Shown piece after piece: positions 1 to 11,152 of a DNA stretch of 28,445 bases. Under the pieces are notes generated by a model. That model searched no databases. It was not told where the DNA came from and saw only the letters and a list, made by a program, of their open reading frames with translations. The number at the start of each line of letters is the position of its first letter. The stretch's first letter is position 1. The position numbers and the translations under genes were made by a program. The stretch spans positions 3,796,658-3,825,102 of the forward strand of contig BFEA01000025.1 of the NCBI GenBank assembly GCA_003427395.1, given 5' to 3'. Source of the DNA: Chara braunii (Eukaryota; Streptophyta; Charophyceae; Charales; Characeae).

Positions 1-239
1 AGGGCAGAACTGAAAAATGCAGTATTTGAAAGTGGCGCCCGAATTGCAGCATGGCGCTAGTTGTCCAAAATCCTACGGTACCAAAGGAGGGGTTTGGAAA
101 AAGAGTGCCAGGTCGAAAACGGGGTACAGCCGAAACAGCAAAAGATAGACCAGGGATCGAGCCCTGGCGAAGTCCGTAACAGATCACGTATGAGTTTCGC
201 GCAGTACTGTAACGTTTCGTTTTGGTTGATCTCAACAAC
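1..239. other. unassigned sequence at window start
   Basis: No coding signal or recognisable repeat is seen. A short perfect hairpin, ccaggg/ccctgg around a 6-base loop, lies near 150-167. This may be part of the decayed retroelement that becomes recognisable from about 300. Confidence 0.3.
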
Positions 240-870
240 ATTCTAGCGTACAACCGCACCTTGGACAAGCACATTCTACATTTGCAAACCGTCTTAGGAA
301 AACTCTGTCATCTTCATTTTGCCAAGCCCCTCACTCCTACTGAGTTGTTGAAAAAGGACCAATAGTTTGAATTGGTGAGGATGCATATGCAACCTTTCAG
401 ACACTCAAGGCAATATTGTTAAATAGACCGGTCCTGCCCATCTTTGACCCCACATTTTTTATATGCATTGCCATCAATGCATTCGGCTATAGTATGAGGC
501 CAATTCTTGACCAGGAAAGTGAAAATGGTTGTTAGCTTGTCAACTCTAGAAGCAAGATAATCCCCTTAACGTATTCAGCAACAGTACAAGGAAGCAAAAA
601 CTATTAGCTTTTATCAACGCATTCAAATGATTATAACACTTTTTCATTTAGCTTAAGGAATGCTTGTGGCTAACTGACAACAAGTCCTTGACATTCAAGA
701 GAAAGGAAAAGGCCAATAACACCACCTCGTTTTGGCGTGTGTTGACCAATTTGACTTTGACATCGGGACTACTTCCAAATACTCTAACAAATTTAGTAAT
801 GGATTGTCAATGTCCCCGAAATTACGCACAACAGTTCATTATATTATGTGATCAAGGGGGTCTACCTTGT
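240..870 (+). pseudogene. decayed Ty3/gypsy RT thumb and RNase H domain
   Basis: This is a broken piece of a Ty3/gypsy polyprotein read on the + strand, with the frame shifting between motifs. From 318 the frame reads FAKPLTPTELLKK, the usual link between RT and RNase H. From about 425 it reads PVLPIFDPTFFICIAINAFG, matching the start of RNase H, where the catalytic Asp of the 'TDAS' motif is replaced by Asn. From 667 it reads WLTDNKSLTF, the late RNase H 'TDNKPL' region, and then DIGTTSKYSNKFSNGLSM, which resembles the 'HIPGKSN-ADALSR' tether. Several frameshifts and stops make it non-functional. The neighbouring RT remnant at 1480-2100 lies on the other strand, so the two are separate insertions or an inversion. 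Family assignment comes from motif order and is fairly secure. The lineage is unknown. Confidence 0.75.
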
Positions 871-949
871 GGCGAGGCATAGGTGTGCACATCGCGGCAG
901 ACAACATCATGCATTGACCATTGTGGCATGCATTGACCAACTTGACTTC

Positions 950-1125
950 TCCTTGGCATTCGAAACATAGGACAAGATCAATAATACCATCGCTTGTTAC
1001 GGTGGGCATTGATCAGTTTGACTTTGACATCGAGACCACTTCGGAATACTGTAACAAATTTATCAATGGATTGTTAGTGTGATTGGAACTATGTACAGAA
1101 GGTAATTATATTATAGAATCATAAG
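950..1125 (+). repeat. diverged tandem copy of the RNase H tail
   Basis: This stretch repeats 685-860 at an offset of about 265 bp. It again reads DIETTSEYCNKFINGLLV, next to a phrase close to 'atcagtttgactttgacatcg', then continues through a related 'ttatattat' segment. Copy 1 and copy 2 differ at many positions, so the duplication is old or the copies came from two elements. Neither copy is open. Confidence 0.6.
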
Positions 1126-1234
1126 AGTCCGGCATGGTAGGAAACATCTAAGAAAGTACAGCCCCACTGCAAAATCTGGCGTATTGGTGGTAACGATGAA
1201 GGGACGGTCAAAATCAAGGAGATGAAGAATGGTC

Positions 1235-1390
1235 GTAAAAGTCATGGAGAGGCGTCTAGTCATACAGCGCCAATACTTGACAGCACTGAAGGCATCCTCA
1301 TAGAGGGGTGTCTAGTCATGGAGGACATCAGGACTAAAATTTTGACAGTACTAAAGGCGTCCTTATGGAGGGGTGTATAGTCTTACAGAA
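1235..1390. repeat. two degenerate ~75-bp tandem units
   Basis: The phrases 'tgacagcactgaaggcatcc' (about 1276) and 'tgacagtactaaaggcgtcc' (about 1342) each continue into 'gaggggtgt-tagtc'. This is a two-copy imperfect tandem repeat. No coding capacity is evident, and the rest of 1126-1480 shows nothing recognisable. Confidence 0.5.
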
Positions 1391-1479
1391 CATCCTTTCG
1401 GAGGAGAACTAAGTAAGGACATAGGAACCACTAGTATATCTCTCAATAAACTTACTATGATAACGAGTCAAACCTAAAA

Positions 1480-2100
1480 GAAATTGTAAAACAGTTTGAT
1501 GGATGTGGGGTAGGTCAAACCGAGATAGCAGTGATTTTCACATCGTCCATGTGGCGACCTTGATCAGACAGAGTGTTTTAAGAAGGCTACTTTGCGTTGG
1601 GCAATGCGGCATTTACTGAGTTTGGCATAAACGTCATATTGTTGTAAGTGTTGTAGGACAACCCAAAGATGTCTGATATGGGTATTCGATGTACGACTAT
1701 AGATCAATTTGTCGTACACTTATACGAGAACGTAATCTTTAAAGATATCATTGAGTATATCGTTTATCATCTTCTGGAAGGTAGTGGGTACATTGGTGAG
1801 GCCGGATAACATTACCATGAACTCGAATGGCATTCTCGAAGCACGGTTGGAAAGCGGTTCAGGTGATCATTTACAACAACACGAGTCTGGTGGAAATGAC
1901 TACGAAGATCTATCGTCGTAAAGAAGTCGTTCCTGATAGATGGATAAACAAGTCATCGGCATGAAGCATGAGATAGTTGTTTTTAATCGTGTAGCGGTTA
2001 AGATCATGGTAATTGATGTAGAGTCTGATAATATCGTTCGTTTTACGAGCAAAGAAGACGGGTGCTCAAGATGAGGTTTGAGTTTTGTCACCTCTAGAAT
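1480..2100 (-). pseudogene. decayed Ty3/gypsy reverse transcriptase core
   Basis: Read on the - strand, this is an RT domain in the correct motif order but in shifting frames. APVFFARKTNDIIRLYINYH lies near 2080-2020 (family: 'PVLFVKKKDGSLRLCVDYR'). DLRSHFHQTRV lies near 1905-1870 (family: 'DLRSGYHQI'). PFEFMVMLSGLTN lies near 1835-1797 (family: 'FEFLVMPFGLTNAP'). Near 1740-1690 is the position of the catalytic YxDD box, which here reads through a stop with a single Asp left. YAKLSKCRIAQRKVAFL lies near 1640-1590 (family: 'YAKLSKCEF...VEFLG'). The loss of the YxDD box and the frameshifts show it is dead. It fits as the downstream part of the protease and gag remnants at 3343-4270, making one element on the - strand. 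Confidence 0.8.
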
Positions 2101-3342
2101 CGAGACCCGTTGGGTGTCTGGTGGTGAATACGATAGGCATCCACGAGTTGGATCAAATGTTCTAACACTGCGCATCATAGGATTCCCGATGCATGAAAAA
2201 TATCAGGGAAAGACGTCGTGAAACTCTCAGTTCGAGGGGGACTCTTAGGTTGTTAAGAATCCTGCGAGTTCTAAAGCATCGGCCTCGTGGCAAGGCATAG
2301 GCATGAACTCAACGGTGAATGACGTAGTAGCCTGGGATATGAAAGAATTATTCATAAGTTGAGAGATAAATGTAGTAATAGGAGCCGTGAAGATAGAGGA
2401 GGGCCAGGTGGATCGGGCTCCAAGGGTGTAAGCACAACATTCTCGTATATAGGATCATGGTAGAGGAGATTCATAACGTTCATCACGTAAAGTGTAATAT
2501 TTTGCTGACGCATAACGTTCATCAGAGGGGTGATAGTCCTAGAGAGGTAAGTGAGATGGCTAAAACCGCTCTTTGTATAACGTTCACCAGAGGGGTGATA
2601 GTCCCAGAGAGGTAAGTGAGATAGCGAAAATCGCTCTTTGTATTGAGAACGAGTGTCTTGTTCTCTCATTCGACTTCTTTCGGGCGGAACTCACAAGAGT
2701 ATGAAGTGCCAAGGATAAAGTCGTATCCTGATTTCCATTACATCAAAATGTACGGAGCATGAAACCTAACGGGTACCATGAGGCATATGAAGGGGGAGCG
2801 GAAAACGGAGGTCAGGGACCATTTGGTCGAAGAAGCGCTTTTTTTTTTTTTTTTTTAGGGTAACGGAGATAGGAGAGCCAGAGCAGGCGGTAGGAAGGCA
2901 AACCTCCTCGACAACACGAAGATAAGTAAAATCACCCTGTAAGCAGGAGTTCCATAAAGCACGGTACACTTTGGTACATGTCCCTATACAACGAGGAATA
3001 ATAGGCAGGGTATGATCAGGGTCAACCAGAGAGGCAAGATGATCTAGCGCTTGCTTGTGTTTGGCAAGTCGTTATTAACGAGCCTTAAGATTGCTCAAAT
3101 CCAGGAGAGGCGACACAACATCGTCCCTGGTCGTCAGCTCAACACTACAATAAGCTATGCGAAGGGTGTGACGCGTGAATCAAGGAGGAGGAGAAATCGT
3201 GGTATGTTGGTAAGCAAACCGTACCTAGATAGATGGCGGGGCAGAAGGAGTTATATCTCTAGTGGACTGTAGAACCTTAGATCCAGTAACCAAAGGGGCA
3301 AACTGCAACTCAGTGATATGGAAACCGACGACAGACGAGACC
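2101..3342 (-). other. decayed polyprotein linker between protease and RT
   Basis: No domain can be named here. By position it should be the protease-to-RT linker of the - strand Ty3/gypsy remnant. It contains the 65-bp tandem duplication described separately and an 18-base T run at 2839-2856. Open frames are short and begin at non-ATG codons or break at the repeats. Confidence 0.45.
2513..2642. repeat. 65-bp perfect-register tandem duplication
   Basis: Units 2513-2577 and 2578-2642 abut exactly and differ at about 5 of 65 positions. Each begins taacgttca and ends cgctctttgta. An extra partial start, 'cataacgttcatca', lies at about 2472. The unit is not a multiple of three, so the duplication itself would shift the reading frame of the old polyprotein. 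Confidence 0.85.
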
Positions 3343-3858
3343 TCACAGGTGCAGTCTATCGTAGCTAGGTGGGTGCAGCGGTCGAGCAAAGCGATCAGCG
3401 CTAACGTGCAATGGCAAGGCAATATTCATCGAGGATGACATGGCATGGACACAGCAAAGAGGTATGGTCATATTGTCAACAACAAATGCAACCGCGACGT
3501 TCCTCAATCGTAATATGCTCACCAAACAACAAGTGTCCACAAGGGCGAAAACTCGACGGGAGGTCCAACTGCTATACGTCGAACATACGCGGTCACTTGA
3601 AGGGGTTGTCTCGTCATCCAAATGAAAGCAGATGATATTTACCAGCTTGATATCCTCAAGGGCAACCTTGAGAGTAGGTTTGATCTCAACGATGGTTTCA
3701 TCATTGATATACTCGAACACGTCGCAGAGAGAATGGAGCCTCGGGTTCAACCGTTCGGCGAAAACGACCAGGGAAAGATAAGCGATGTTGAGTGGTGTTG
3801 TGAGACTGGGTGGGGGCGGCAGGTTGTTGAGAGCGCGAGGTAGTGGTGAAACAACCAT
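3343..3858 (-). pseudogene. retropepsin-like remnant of Ty3/gypsy element
   Basis: This is the longest clean frame in the - strand element (171 codons, ATG start at 3858). The middle contains FALVDTCCLVSI, which matches the retropepsin active-site context 'ALVDTG..VS', with Gly replaced by Cys in the D-T-G triad. A hydrophobic stretch and a second-lobe-like 'VAFVVDNMTIPLC' follow. Upstream on the same strand are gag-like sequences, and downstream is RT, which is the expected gag-PR-RT order. The protease call is an inference from this one motif plus position. The Cys substitution and the broken neighbours argue against activity. Confidence 0.5.
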
Positions 3859-3859
3859 A

Positions 3860-4270
3860 CATCCTCTGGTTACCCTCGTACGTCCGGTTCAACTAGAAAA
3901 AAATCGCTTCCATAGCTCTAGGCGGTACTGAGTCAGAAGATTGACAAGAAAGTGCTCATTCAGGCTCTTCAGGGTGATCTCGAGAAAAAAATGTCACATC
4001 AAAAGCAAGACGGTCGTCTTAGAACATCTGGATATGAGGTGACAAGTTCGCGGCAACATTGGAGTCAAACAATCTCTTTTGGGTGCCTCACTCCATGACA
4101 TTTGTGGTGCTATACCGAGCACCAAAGCGGTCATCGAGGAATGTTGCAAAGTCACCAAAGGTGGGATTGATACCCTCGCGGAGGCGGTGGCCCGGTGGAT
4201 ACAATCATCCTCTTACACAATGGAATTCTCACCTCGTAACTTGGTTGTGAGCTATGGGTGGCTAGCTACA
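3860..4270 (-). pseudogene. gag-like remnant of the same Ty3/gypsy element
   Basis: The - strand frames carry PTFGDFATFLDDRFGARYST near 4170-4110 and, after a stop, NVAANLSPHIQMF near 4060-4025. Both resemble the retroviral-type gag capsid patterns 'W.DF...L..RF' and 'L.PH...'. Stops interrupt the frame. Position directly upstream of the protease-like frame supports gag. The sequence match alone is weak. Confidence 0.4.
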
Positions 4271-4780
4271 ACCAGTGTGAGATCCAATATGTACCATTGT
4301 ACTCAGGAATATACGAGATACACACTAGAGGGGATCCGCTGTGCTGATGGCAAGGAGCGGTAAGTTGAGGGGGTTGAACTGGGAGGACAGGTGTGGGGCG
4401 GGGTAGGGGAAGGGGATAATAGTGGACGGTGGCTATTGGTGGAGGGACCGACAAACGTGGATATAGTGGCCGCAGGTAATTGGGAAGGGGTGGCAAGATA
4501 CTGCAGGAGGGGGGGGGGGCAGGTCCCTGCAAGAAGCAAAAACGGCAGCACAAGAAGAGGAAGGGTGTGAAACAAGCGAGGGGTGAGCTTGCTATAGGAT
4601 TTTTGCATAAGCCTGCAAAATAGTGGTCTACAGGTTAGCGACTCGTTGTGCTCACAGTATCGCAGGAGGAGTGGTCGGAGACCATACCCAAAAGGAAGGG
4701 GAAGAGGTCGACATCCCGGATGTTTGGAAAGAGAAAAAGGGAGAAAGGGAGAAAGAGAGAGGAAGAGCAAGAGAGGGTGT
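4271..4780. other. purine-skewed low-complexity stretch, no gene
   Basis: The + strand is rich in G and GA runs, for example around 4505-4520 and 4725-4778. On the - strand this gives a proline- and leucine-rich frame at 4303-4794. It could be the proline-rich N-terminal part of the old gag, but composition alone explains the open frame. I see no motif. Confidence 0.4.
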
Positions 4781-4789
4781 TTTCGCCCA

Positions 4790-4954
4790 AACACAACGCG
4801 CCCTGATTATGGTTGTATCGAACCGAAAAGATCGGTTGTATACATTCATTATCAGGTTGTGTCGTCTTCCCTTTGAACACAACGCACCCTGGTAACAAAT
4901 ATATAGAAGCAATTTTTCAGGTCCGGTACAACCATAATAAGGGCGTGTTGTGTT
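4790..4954. repeat. ~165-bp foldback element with 28-bp end arms
   Basis: Positions 4790-4817 and 4927-4954 are inverted copies matching at 26 of 28 bases (arms begin aacacaac). The pairing continues more loosely inward towards a centre near 4872, where gttgtgt (4856-4862) faces acacaac (4877-4883). It looks like a foldback or MITE-like insertion. No target duplication was identified, and the right side runs straight into a GT tract. Confidence 0.65.
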
Positions 4955-4963
4955 CGGGGGAAG

Positions 4964-4968
<5 letters not shown>

Positions 4969-5037
<69 letters not shown>

Positions 5038-5062
5038 TGTGTGTGTGTGTATGTGCATGTGT
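4969..5062. repeat. (GT)n microsatellite
   Basis: A nearly pure GT dinucleotide run of about 80 bases, with interruptions 'atgtg' and 'atgtgcatgtg' at the right end. It generates long Cys/Val and His/Thr frames that are not genes. Confidence 0.97.
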
Positions 5063-7340
5063 TTCTCTCTGTTCCTGCCCTCCTTACCGTCTTCCCTCGA
5101 CATTGCCAAGTTGGATGTAGGGCAGGCACACAAGTTGCGTGTCGGGTAGAGGGGCAGATCACGAAAGTAGTATGTCGGCCTCTGTAGTCTATGACCACTG
5201 GCATATGGTAAAGTTGCTCATGGCCAGGACAGGGGGAAAAGCATAAGTTCAAGGGATTTTATGTACCTATTTGTTTTAGGGGTATCCGACGAAATACCGC
5301 AACTATTGGGGGTATGTCAATAATTTTTCTCTCTTTTTTGTGCTTCGTAGGCGCGAGGAAATTTACGACGGAGATGTTGGGTGACATCCAACGCTTGGGC
5401 GGGCGGGACGAATGTGATCCGGCAGCCATGTCGGATCCGACTACCAGGTTGGTGGCATTTCCTAATCAAGCATCCGGGAGATCAACGGCGAGAGCGGGCT
5501 CCAAGATAGTGTGTTAAAAGCCACAACAAGTCGCACAATGGCAGCCGAAGGGACCATCTGGCAATATGTCGGGGAGGCAACACTGGACGTGTAGCAAAGT
5601 GGCGGTAGCTGGCAGCGCGACGTGGTTGTGGTCGAGCAAGGAGCATGTAGCAACGAGTGTGGGGGGGGGACGCGTGGTAGTGGTTAGAGGGAAACTAAGC
5701 CTTCCCATGCTTGTCGGCGCTTCCAACACCATGGCTCTATGGGGTGTGAAGGGGGGGAGGTGAAGTTCACATGACGATGTCGTCGATGGCTATGCCACTG
5801 TTATCACTCCTAATGCTCCTCATCGTGCTTCCATAGTGTTGACCTGTGTCCACTAAGGTAGGCTGGGTGGGAGCCGGGAGAGCTCCCACTCTAATATTAG
5901 TGTAATGCGAACTTTTAGGTGACAGATCCTAACGATGAAGAAGGTGGAGATGGAGATGGAGGAAGGACACACACAACACAACTGACTGGCGTACACTAGA
6001 CCATATTTCAAAATGCTCACATTACATAATGAGAGAATTATGGAATACAACAGTGCGACAGTGGAAGTCGGATGGTGCCTTGCCACTCCTTTATAGGTAA
6101 GTCACCAAAACACAATGCCTCCACGCACTAAGGGAAGCCACCCCGGTTGAATGGATCAAAATGTTGTAAAGGGACTGTAAAGAGGTGGGGGAATGGGTGG
6201 TTAGAAATACTGGGTAGGATTTGACTTACCAAGTCATTTATGATAAAAAATATTCCACAAGGGAATGGAGGGTAGCAAAATGACATTTTGCGGTGGGATC
6301 GCCATAGGCGCCTTCGGCGGAAAAACTGAGGCAAAAAGTATGTTTTTTAGGATCATCACATTCACTCGGCGGTTGTTGTAAAAGACAAAGGCGGACAACG
6401 CCTGGTTCCACTGTAAGTTTGCAACCATTCAAAATCATCATGCCTGCGCAAAACTTGTCCTTCAATCCACAAAATTGGGATTGTAGCCTTCAACATAGTC
6501 TGAGAACAGCGCACTCATTCCACCAGCTTACCACCAAGGATCGTTACCGAGCACAATTGCCCCATTACGATATGCGTGCGAAACATGTGCTCAAGATCTA
6601 CGATCTAAAGGCATGAAGTAATGTTTTTCAAGTTATTATGACGCTTTTGGGCTAGAAACAAGCAGGATTGCTATAATAGGTGGTTTATCGTGCAATTCAG
6701 ACGATAAAATGTTTTTCAACAAACACTCGTCGCACAAATATTCAATGTGTTTTGTGTCGAGAAGAGGTGAAGGATATACCGCACATTTTTCTTCGTTGCT
6801 CAAGGCATCAATAATTTTTGCATCGGTGGGTATCAAAAGCTACTACAAGCGGTTTTCCATTGGGAAAAGGATATGGAAGAAGAACGTGGACGATCGTAAC
6901 ACTTTTAGGATCCTTGGTCCAGGAAGGGCGCGGGTTCAGGAAGGAAAGAGTTATGGAGATAGTCCAGGCAACCACCTTTTGGTCGGTGTGGTGCGGCTGA
7001 AATGAAGAATTATGGGCAGGGACTACTTTCTCTGCAGCAAAAACAATGGTTTACACCAAGGAAAACCTTGTAGTGGTTCCTCAAACGGATTTCGATAAGG
7101 ACCACAGAAGGTTGGGTGGGAGGCTCTCTGAAGCGGAACGGTTTTCGACCACATCTATGACCACTTTCCAACACTAGTTGAATGAAAGGCAATCATGGAT
7201 GAATTAAGGTCTGACAATTTTTAAGTGACAAGGGTTTCAGTAACGACGGAGGGGTAATAGTTAGCTAAATTGGTTGTCATTGTTTTACCACACCATCTTT
7301 AACTAAAATAGAGGAGAATTACAAAGATAACATAATTGGT
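5063..7340. other. unassigned region, no convincing gene
   Basis: Only short frames occur. Two places could be looked at as exon-like. The first is 5349-5517 on +, preceded by a pyrimidine tract and ag. The second is 6238-6465 on -, followed on that strand by a consensus GGTAAGT donor. Neither shows a recognisable domain. The remainder is unremarkable mixed-composition DNA. Confidence 0.4.
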
Positions 7341-7346
7341 AAGGAT

Positions 7347-7590
7347 GGTCGGCAAAGAACGTGCAACCTTAAAGGCACGAGAAATGGATAGTGAGAGAAA
7401 GGGAGACTAAGGGCAAGTAAAAGGACGACGGAAAAGGTGAGCACAATACATTTGAAACACAACCCAAAAGTCGGGGTGTTTGGCAAATAACGTGTATTGT
7501 AAAGGTGCACGAAAGGGATAATGAGGGGTAGTGAGGGAAAGGGATAGTAAGGGGACGGAAAAGGGCGATCAAAAAGTGAGTACAGTAGAT
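7347..7590. repeat. two-copy ~130-bp imperfect tandem repeat
   Basis: 'ggcaaagaacgtgcaacctt' (about 7351) and 'tggcaaataacgtgtattgt' (about 7481) each continue through 'aaaggcacgaga' or 'aaaggtgcacga', then purine-rich 'gatagtgag-gaaaggga', then 'ggtgag-aca-ta'. The offset is about 130 bp. Purine-rich and non-coding. Confidence 0.55.
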
Positions 7591-8021
7591 ATGAGGATTG
7601 AAAAAGTTGATTATAAAGAAGGAAAATATTTGAGTGAAGTTGAGTTGCGAATAGGGTTGTGATGACTACGGCGGGGTTACAAAGAAGGAAAGAATTGAGT
7701 AGAGTTGAGAAGGGGAGGTGCTAGGACAGGTACAGTGTCTGGGTACCATCGGGAATCTCCCTACTGTCGAAGCCTGCCCACCTAGGAAAATTTGGTATGT
7801 TTTCCTCCATTGACATTGTTCATATAATGTTCCTATGCATGCCAGGGTTAAGTAACCGCACTGGTGCCCCTCCAGACTATAAGGGGTTATGTTAGTTAAA
7901 AAAAAAAAAAGTTGCAACCATCAGCATATTATTGCATCCTACTCGAAACAAAAGAAAGAATGAATTGAAAGTAAAAACTACAGTTGGGTACACCCCAGTG
8001 GACTATACTAGACGATACCTA
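7591..8021. other. unassigned; contains short A tract
   Basis: No gene or repeat is recognised. A 13-base A run near 7897-7909 breaks a short - strand frame. Confidence 0.35.
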
Positions 8022-8097
8022 CAACGTTATTGTATGAAATGATGTATCAACGTTATTGTATGAAATGATGTATCAATGTTATTGTATGAAATGATTA
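8022..8097. repeat. 26-bp tandem repeat, three units
   Basis: Units start at 8022, 8048 and 8074. Units 1 and 2 are identical (caacgttattgtatgaaatg plus atgtat). Unit 3 has one internal change and a truncated end. This is a small minisatellite. Confidence 0.95.
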
Positions 8098-8690
8098 AAC
8101 GGCCCGTGAGATCAGGCCTACAGCCTGGCCCCACAGCCCGAATTCCAAAATAGCCAGAGTAAATCCGGCTATAGCGTGGGTCAAACGGAGTACCACGACA
8201 TCTGATGAACGATAATTTTTTTCTCATACCTGATCTTCGCCCTAGATCTACCCAAGTTCTAGGCTGGAAGGTTGTCCAAAGACTCCAAAAAAAAATCAAA
8301 CCTAGAACTTGTCCAAAACAAAAGAGCAAAAAAAAAAAAAAAAGTAAACTAGTCGTTTGATCATTCGGAGTAAGAGTTGAGGTTGTTGCGAGGTTGTTTG
8401 CAGCAAGAACATATTTGGGCAAGCATTTGCACGAGTGTGTGTACAATAGTTTGTAGTCCAAGGTGAGCTTTTACTAATGGAGAGTCTCCATTTGTCTAAG
8501 AGGTTGGAAAATGAAGACATTGGAAAAAATGATATATCTTGTGTTTATGTAAGGTCTCCTATAATCCTACTACAGCAGTTTGGACACTAATATGACTTAC
8601 CTCTACTTCCTAGAATGCAAGAGCGGTGCTCTCAGTAGCTCACTTGTGTTCGAGGTACCGTGAGAGAGTGTTACCAGACTGATATTGCCT
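8098..8690. other. unassigned, with A-rich tract
   Basis: A - strand frame spans 8027-8461 but crosses the 26-bp repeats and an A15 tract near 8330-8344 (poly-Phe in translation), so it is not treated as a gene. A small hairpin, tagcc/ggcta, lies near 8152-8175. Confidence 0.35.
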
Positions 8691-8694
8691 GGAG

Positions 8695-8995
8695 GAGTAT
8701 GTGTGGCTAAGAGGACCACGTTTGATTAGCGTGTGGTTAAGAGGACTAAGTTTTGAGAAAGTAAGGTTGAGGGGGCCAAGTTTTGAAAATTTGAGTTCGA
8801 CAGGACCAAGTCTCTGTCGAGAGAGGGTAGAACTGTGAAGAGGAGACCCAACTAATGTAAAGAAGCCCCTACAAGTTTTGAGGAGTTTCTACTAGTGTAG
8901 AGGAGGATCCTATAAGTATGGAGGATATTTTATTAGTATGAAAAAGGCTCCACAAGCTTCGAGGATGCTCTACTAGAACAGAGGAGGATTTTGAA
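8695..8995. repeat. degenerate short-unit tandem arrays
   Basis: The left part repeats 'gtgtgg(c/t)(t)aagaggac-a(c/a)gttt' and 'aggaccaagt' phrases about every 30-35 bp. The right part (8840-8990) repeats a ~20-bp unit of the form gagga-nn-ctactagt-tg ('gaggatcctataagtatg', 'gaggatattttattagtatg', 'gaggatgctctactagaaca'). Both are non-coding. Confidence 0.6.
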
Positions 8996-11144
8996 AATGA
9001 GCAATGCAGATTTGGTGTGCTTAGGTTTGAAATGGGCGTACACATAAAGACTTGAACTCCTTCACTCCACGTGACTTACATAAATGTGTTTAGGTTTGAA
9101 ATGGGCTTATGCAAACAAATCCGCATGTGAGAGATACAATCCGAACAAGTATCTTAGCTATATGCTCGTTCGAGCAAGTGACCTCGAGTGATTACTAAGC
9201 TCGAGTTATCAACTAAGATTCGAGTTGATAGTTGCTAGTAGTTGCTACATTCTTAAGGTGGTTACCATCCCTTTTAATATGCCAACAGTCATAGTGCACA
9301 AATAGGAATTGACCCATATATTTGAGAACTTCTTTGCCTATATGAAAAAATGGTTATGCGAATTTATATCTATGCCATGGGGCCTTGGTGACAACAAGGC
9401 CTCTTCGCAATCGAGTCTTGAAGCCTCGCTTGACCGAGATTCTTGGAGGTTTATAAACCTTATCAAATGTCACTTCTGTCATAATGTAATTTGATTGATC
9501 ACATACAAGGAATAATCAATGAACAATGATAGGGCAATCATGAAGTAGTGTGTGTATCGAGAACTATGGGAGAGTTTTTATTTGTCTACCTTTATTTGTT
9601 ATTTGTGTCGCTGCTTATGCCTGCTCAACATAACTTAAGTTACTAGTATATGTAAATTGTAGAAACATTCAATAATAGCATTCGATGTATTACATAAAAT
9701 TATCAATAATGGGAAAAAAAAGGAAGAAGGTATGTGGCAATAGTATTTAAAGATTGTAACAGATAAGGAGTGTGTTATTTTTTTTACTGTACGGATCACT
9801 TACGTCCAATCAAGATACAATCTTAATCACCATACAATGCTAAGGTTGGAGATAGGCTTCCACGCTCTTATGGAGTTATACTTAAACCACCAGTTCTTGA
9901 CCCAGCTATCGGCCGCGGAAAAAAATAGAGTGAAAACGTTTCTAGTTGGATGAATTTGGGCGCTCCTGTAGTGGCCCGTACGTTTTAAAAAATCATGGCG
10001 CGTTAACGAGCACGACTTTAGGAAGTACTGGTGGTTTAATGTCAAATTTAACTCTTTCACAAACAAAATATCGAAATATGTATTATTTCTTTACGAGTTA
10101 ATTGTTAGGTCAAATGTTGTGAGAAATCAAATATTGTCAAAAGTTGATACAAGGTGCGTGAAATAATAGGTAAAACGAGTATGGCAAGTAGGCAATATAG
10201 TGAACATCGAGTCCACGAGAAGATGGTAAAGCTAGTGTGACTGGATGGAGTGATCATGACTAAGTTTGGTGCAGACAAGTGAGTTAATGTTGTGCGGGTG
10301 TAGACGAATATGCATTCCTTGCCCTTGCAGCAACTCGAGGCTAGTAAATTATAAATCAAGTAGATGCAAATTAATTTGAAAGACAAGAAAGAAAGAAACA
10401 CGGTGGAGTGATACAGAGTCGGAGAACGAAAGTTCAACTCGTATTGCGACAAAGTGAATGTAATGTATAAGTATGTGTGTGAAATAATTACCGAAAGGAC
10501 TGTAAGTGAGTGGTTGGCAGAGGGTCTGATATCTATGAGTAGTTGTTTTTTCTTACTTATACAACTACTTAACACTATAAATTATTCTTCGTCGTCTCCT
10601 TCTTCATTTTCTTCCTCTACCTCTTCTCCTTCCTAACTTTTCTCTCCCCTTGAGTATCAAGAGGTGAGAAAAATTGTCTCCTCGTAGAAAAGAGAGCACA
10701 CACGAAGATGAGTGTTGAGTTAAACATTTTTTCCTTTTTTATCTCACCACCTTTTTTGCTTCTCCCTTCTTGTCTTGTCTTGCTCTTGTTTTTGTTTTAT
10801 TGAAATAAAAAAAAGACAAGCGTCTTAGGGTTCTTGTTCAAAGTAATGGCTATTGAGAGTTTCGTTTTTATCTTTCAATTCAAAATTTTTCCCCCTTTCA
10901 CCTTCTCTCTTTTTCGTCGTCTTTGTTATTTGAGGAAAAATTCCACCTTGGGTGATTATTGTTTGGCTGAGAGTTTTTCAACTTTATTTTTCTTTTTATT
11001 TTTCCTCCATTTTTTTTTTTTTTTTCTCAAGTAGTATGAAGTGAGGAGGGGGTTGTTCTTGTGGGGAAAGAAGTTTCTAGTAAAAGGTTTACTAGGCCTG
11101 TTGATGGAAGATATGCATTCTTATGAGTTAGAGAAAAAAATATC
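8996..11144. other. unassigned AT-rich region
   Basis: A phrase near 'gtttaggtttgaaatgggc' occurs twice (about 9023 and 9088). From about 10580 to 11035 the + strand is strongly T/C-rich, giving Phe/Ser-rich frames. No domain, tRNA or LTR end is recognised. Confidence 0.35.
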
Positions 11145-11152
11145 CTTACGAT
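11145..11152. other. left 8-bp target-site duplication CTTACGAT
   Basis: CTTACGAT lies directly left of the inverted end at 11153 and is repeated exactly at 11319-11326 directly right of the other end. Confidence 0.9.

Noticed and set aside
4303-4794. 163-aa Pro/Leu-rich - strand frame
   Set aside because: Purine-skewed composition of the + strand explains the open frame. At most it is a relic of a proline-rich gag end.
5314-5517. small + strand gene with acceptor-like start
   Set aside because: The pyrimidine tract plus ag is weak evidence, the peptide has no recognisable domain, and no donor or partner exon is seen.
8022-8097. 26-bp repeats as a CRISPR
   Set aside because: The units abut without spacers.
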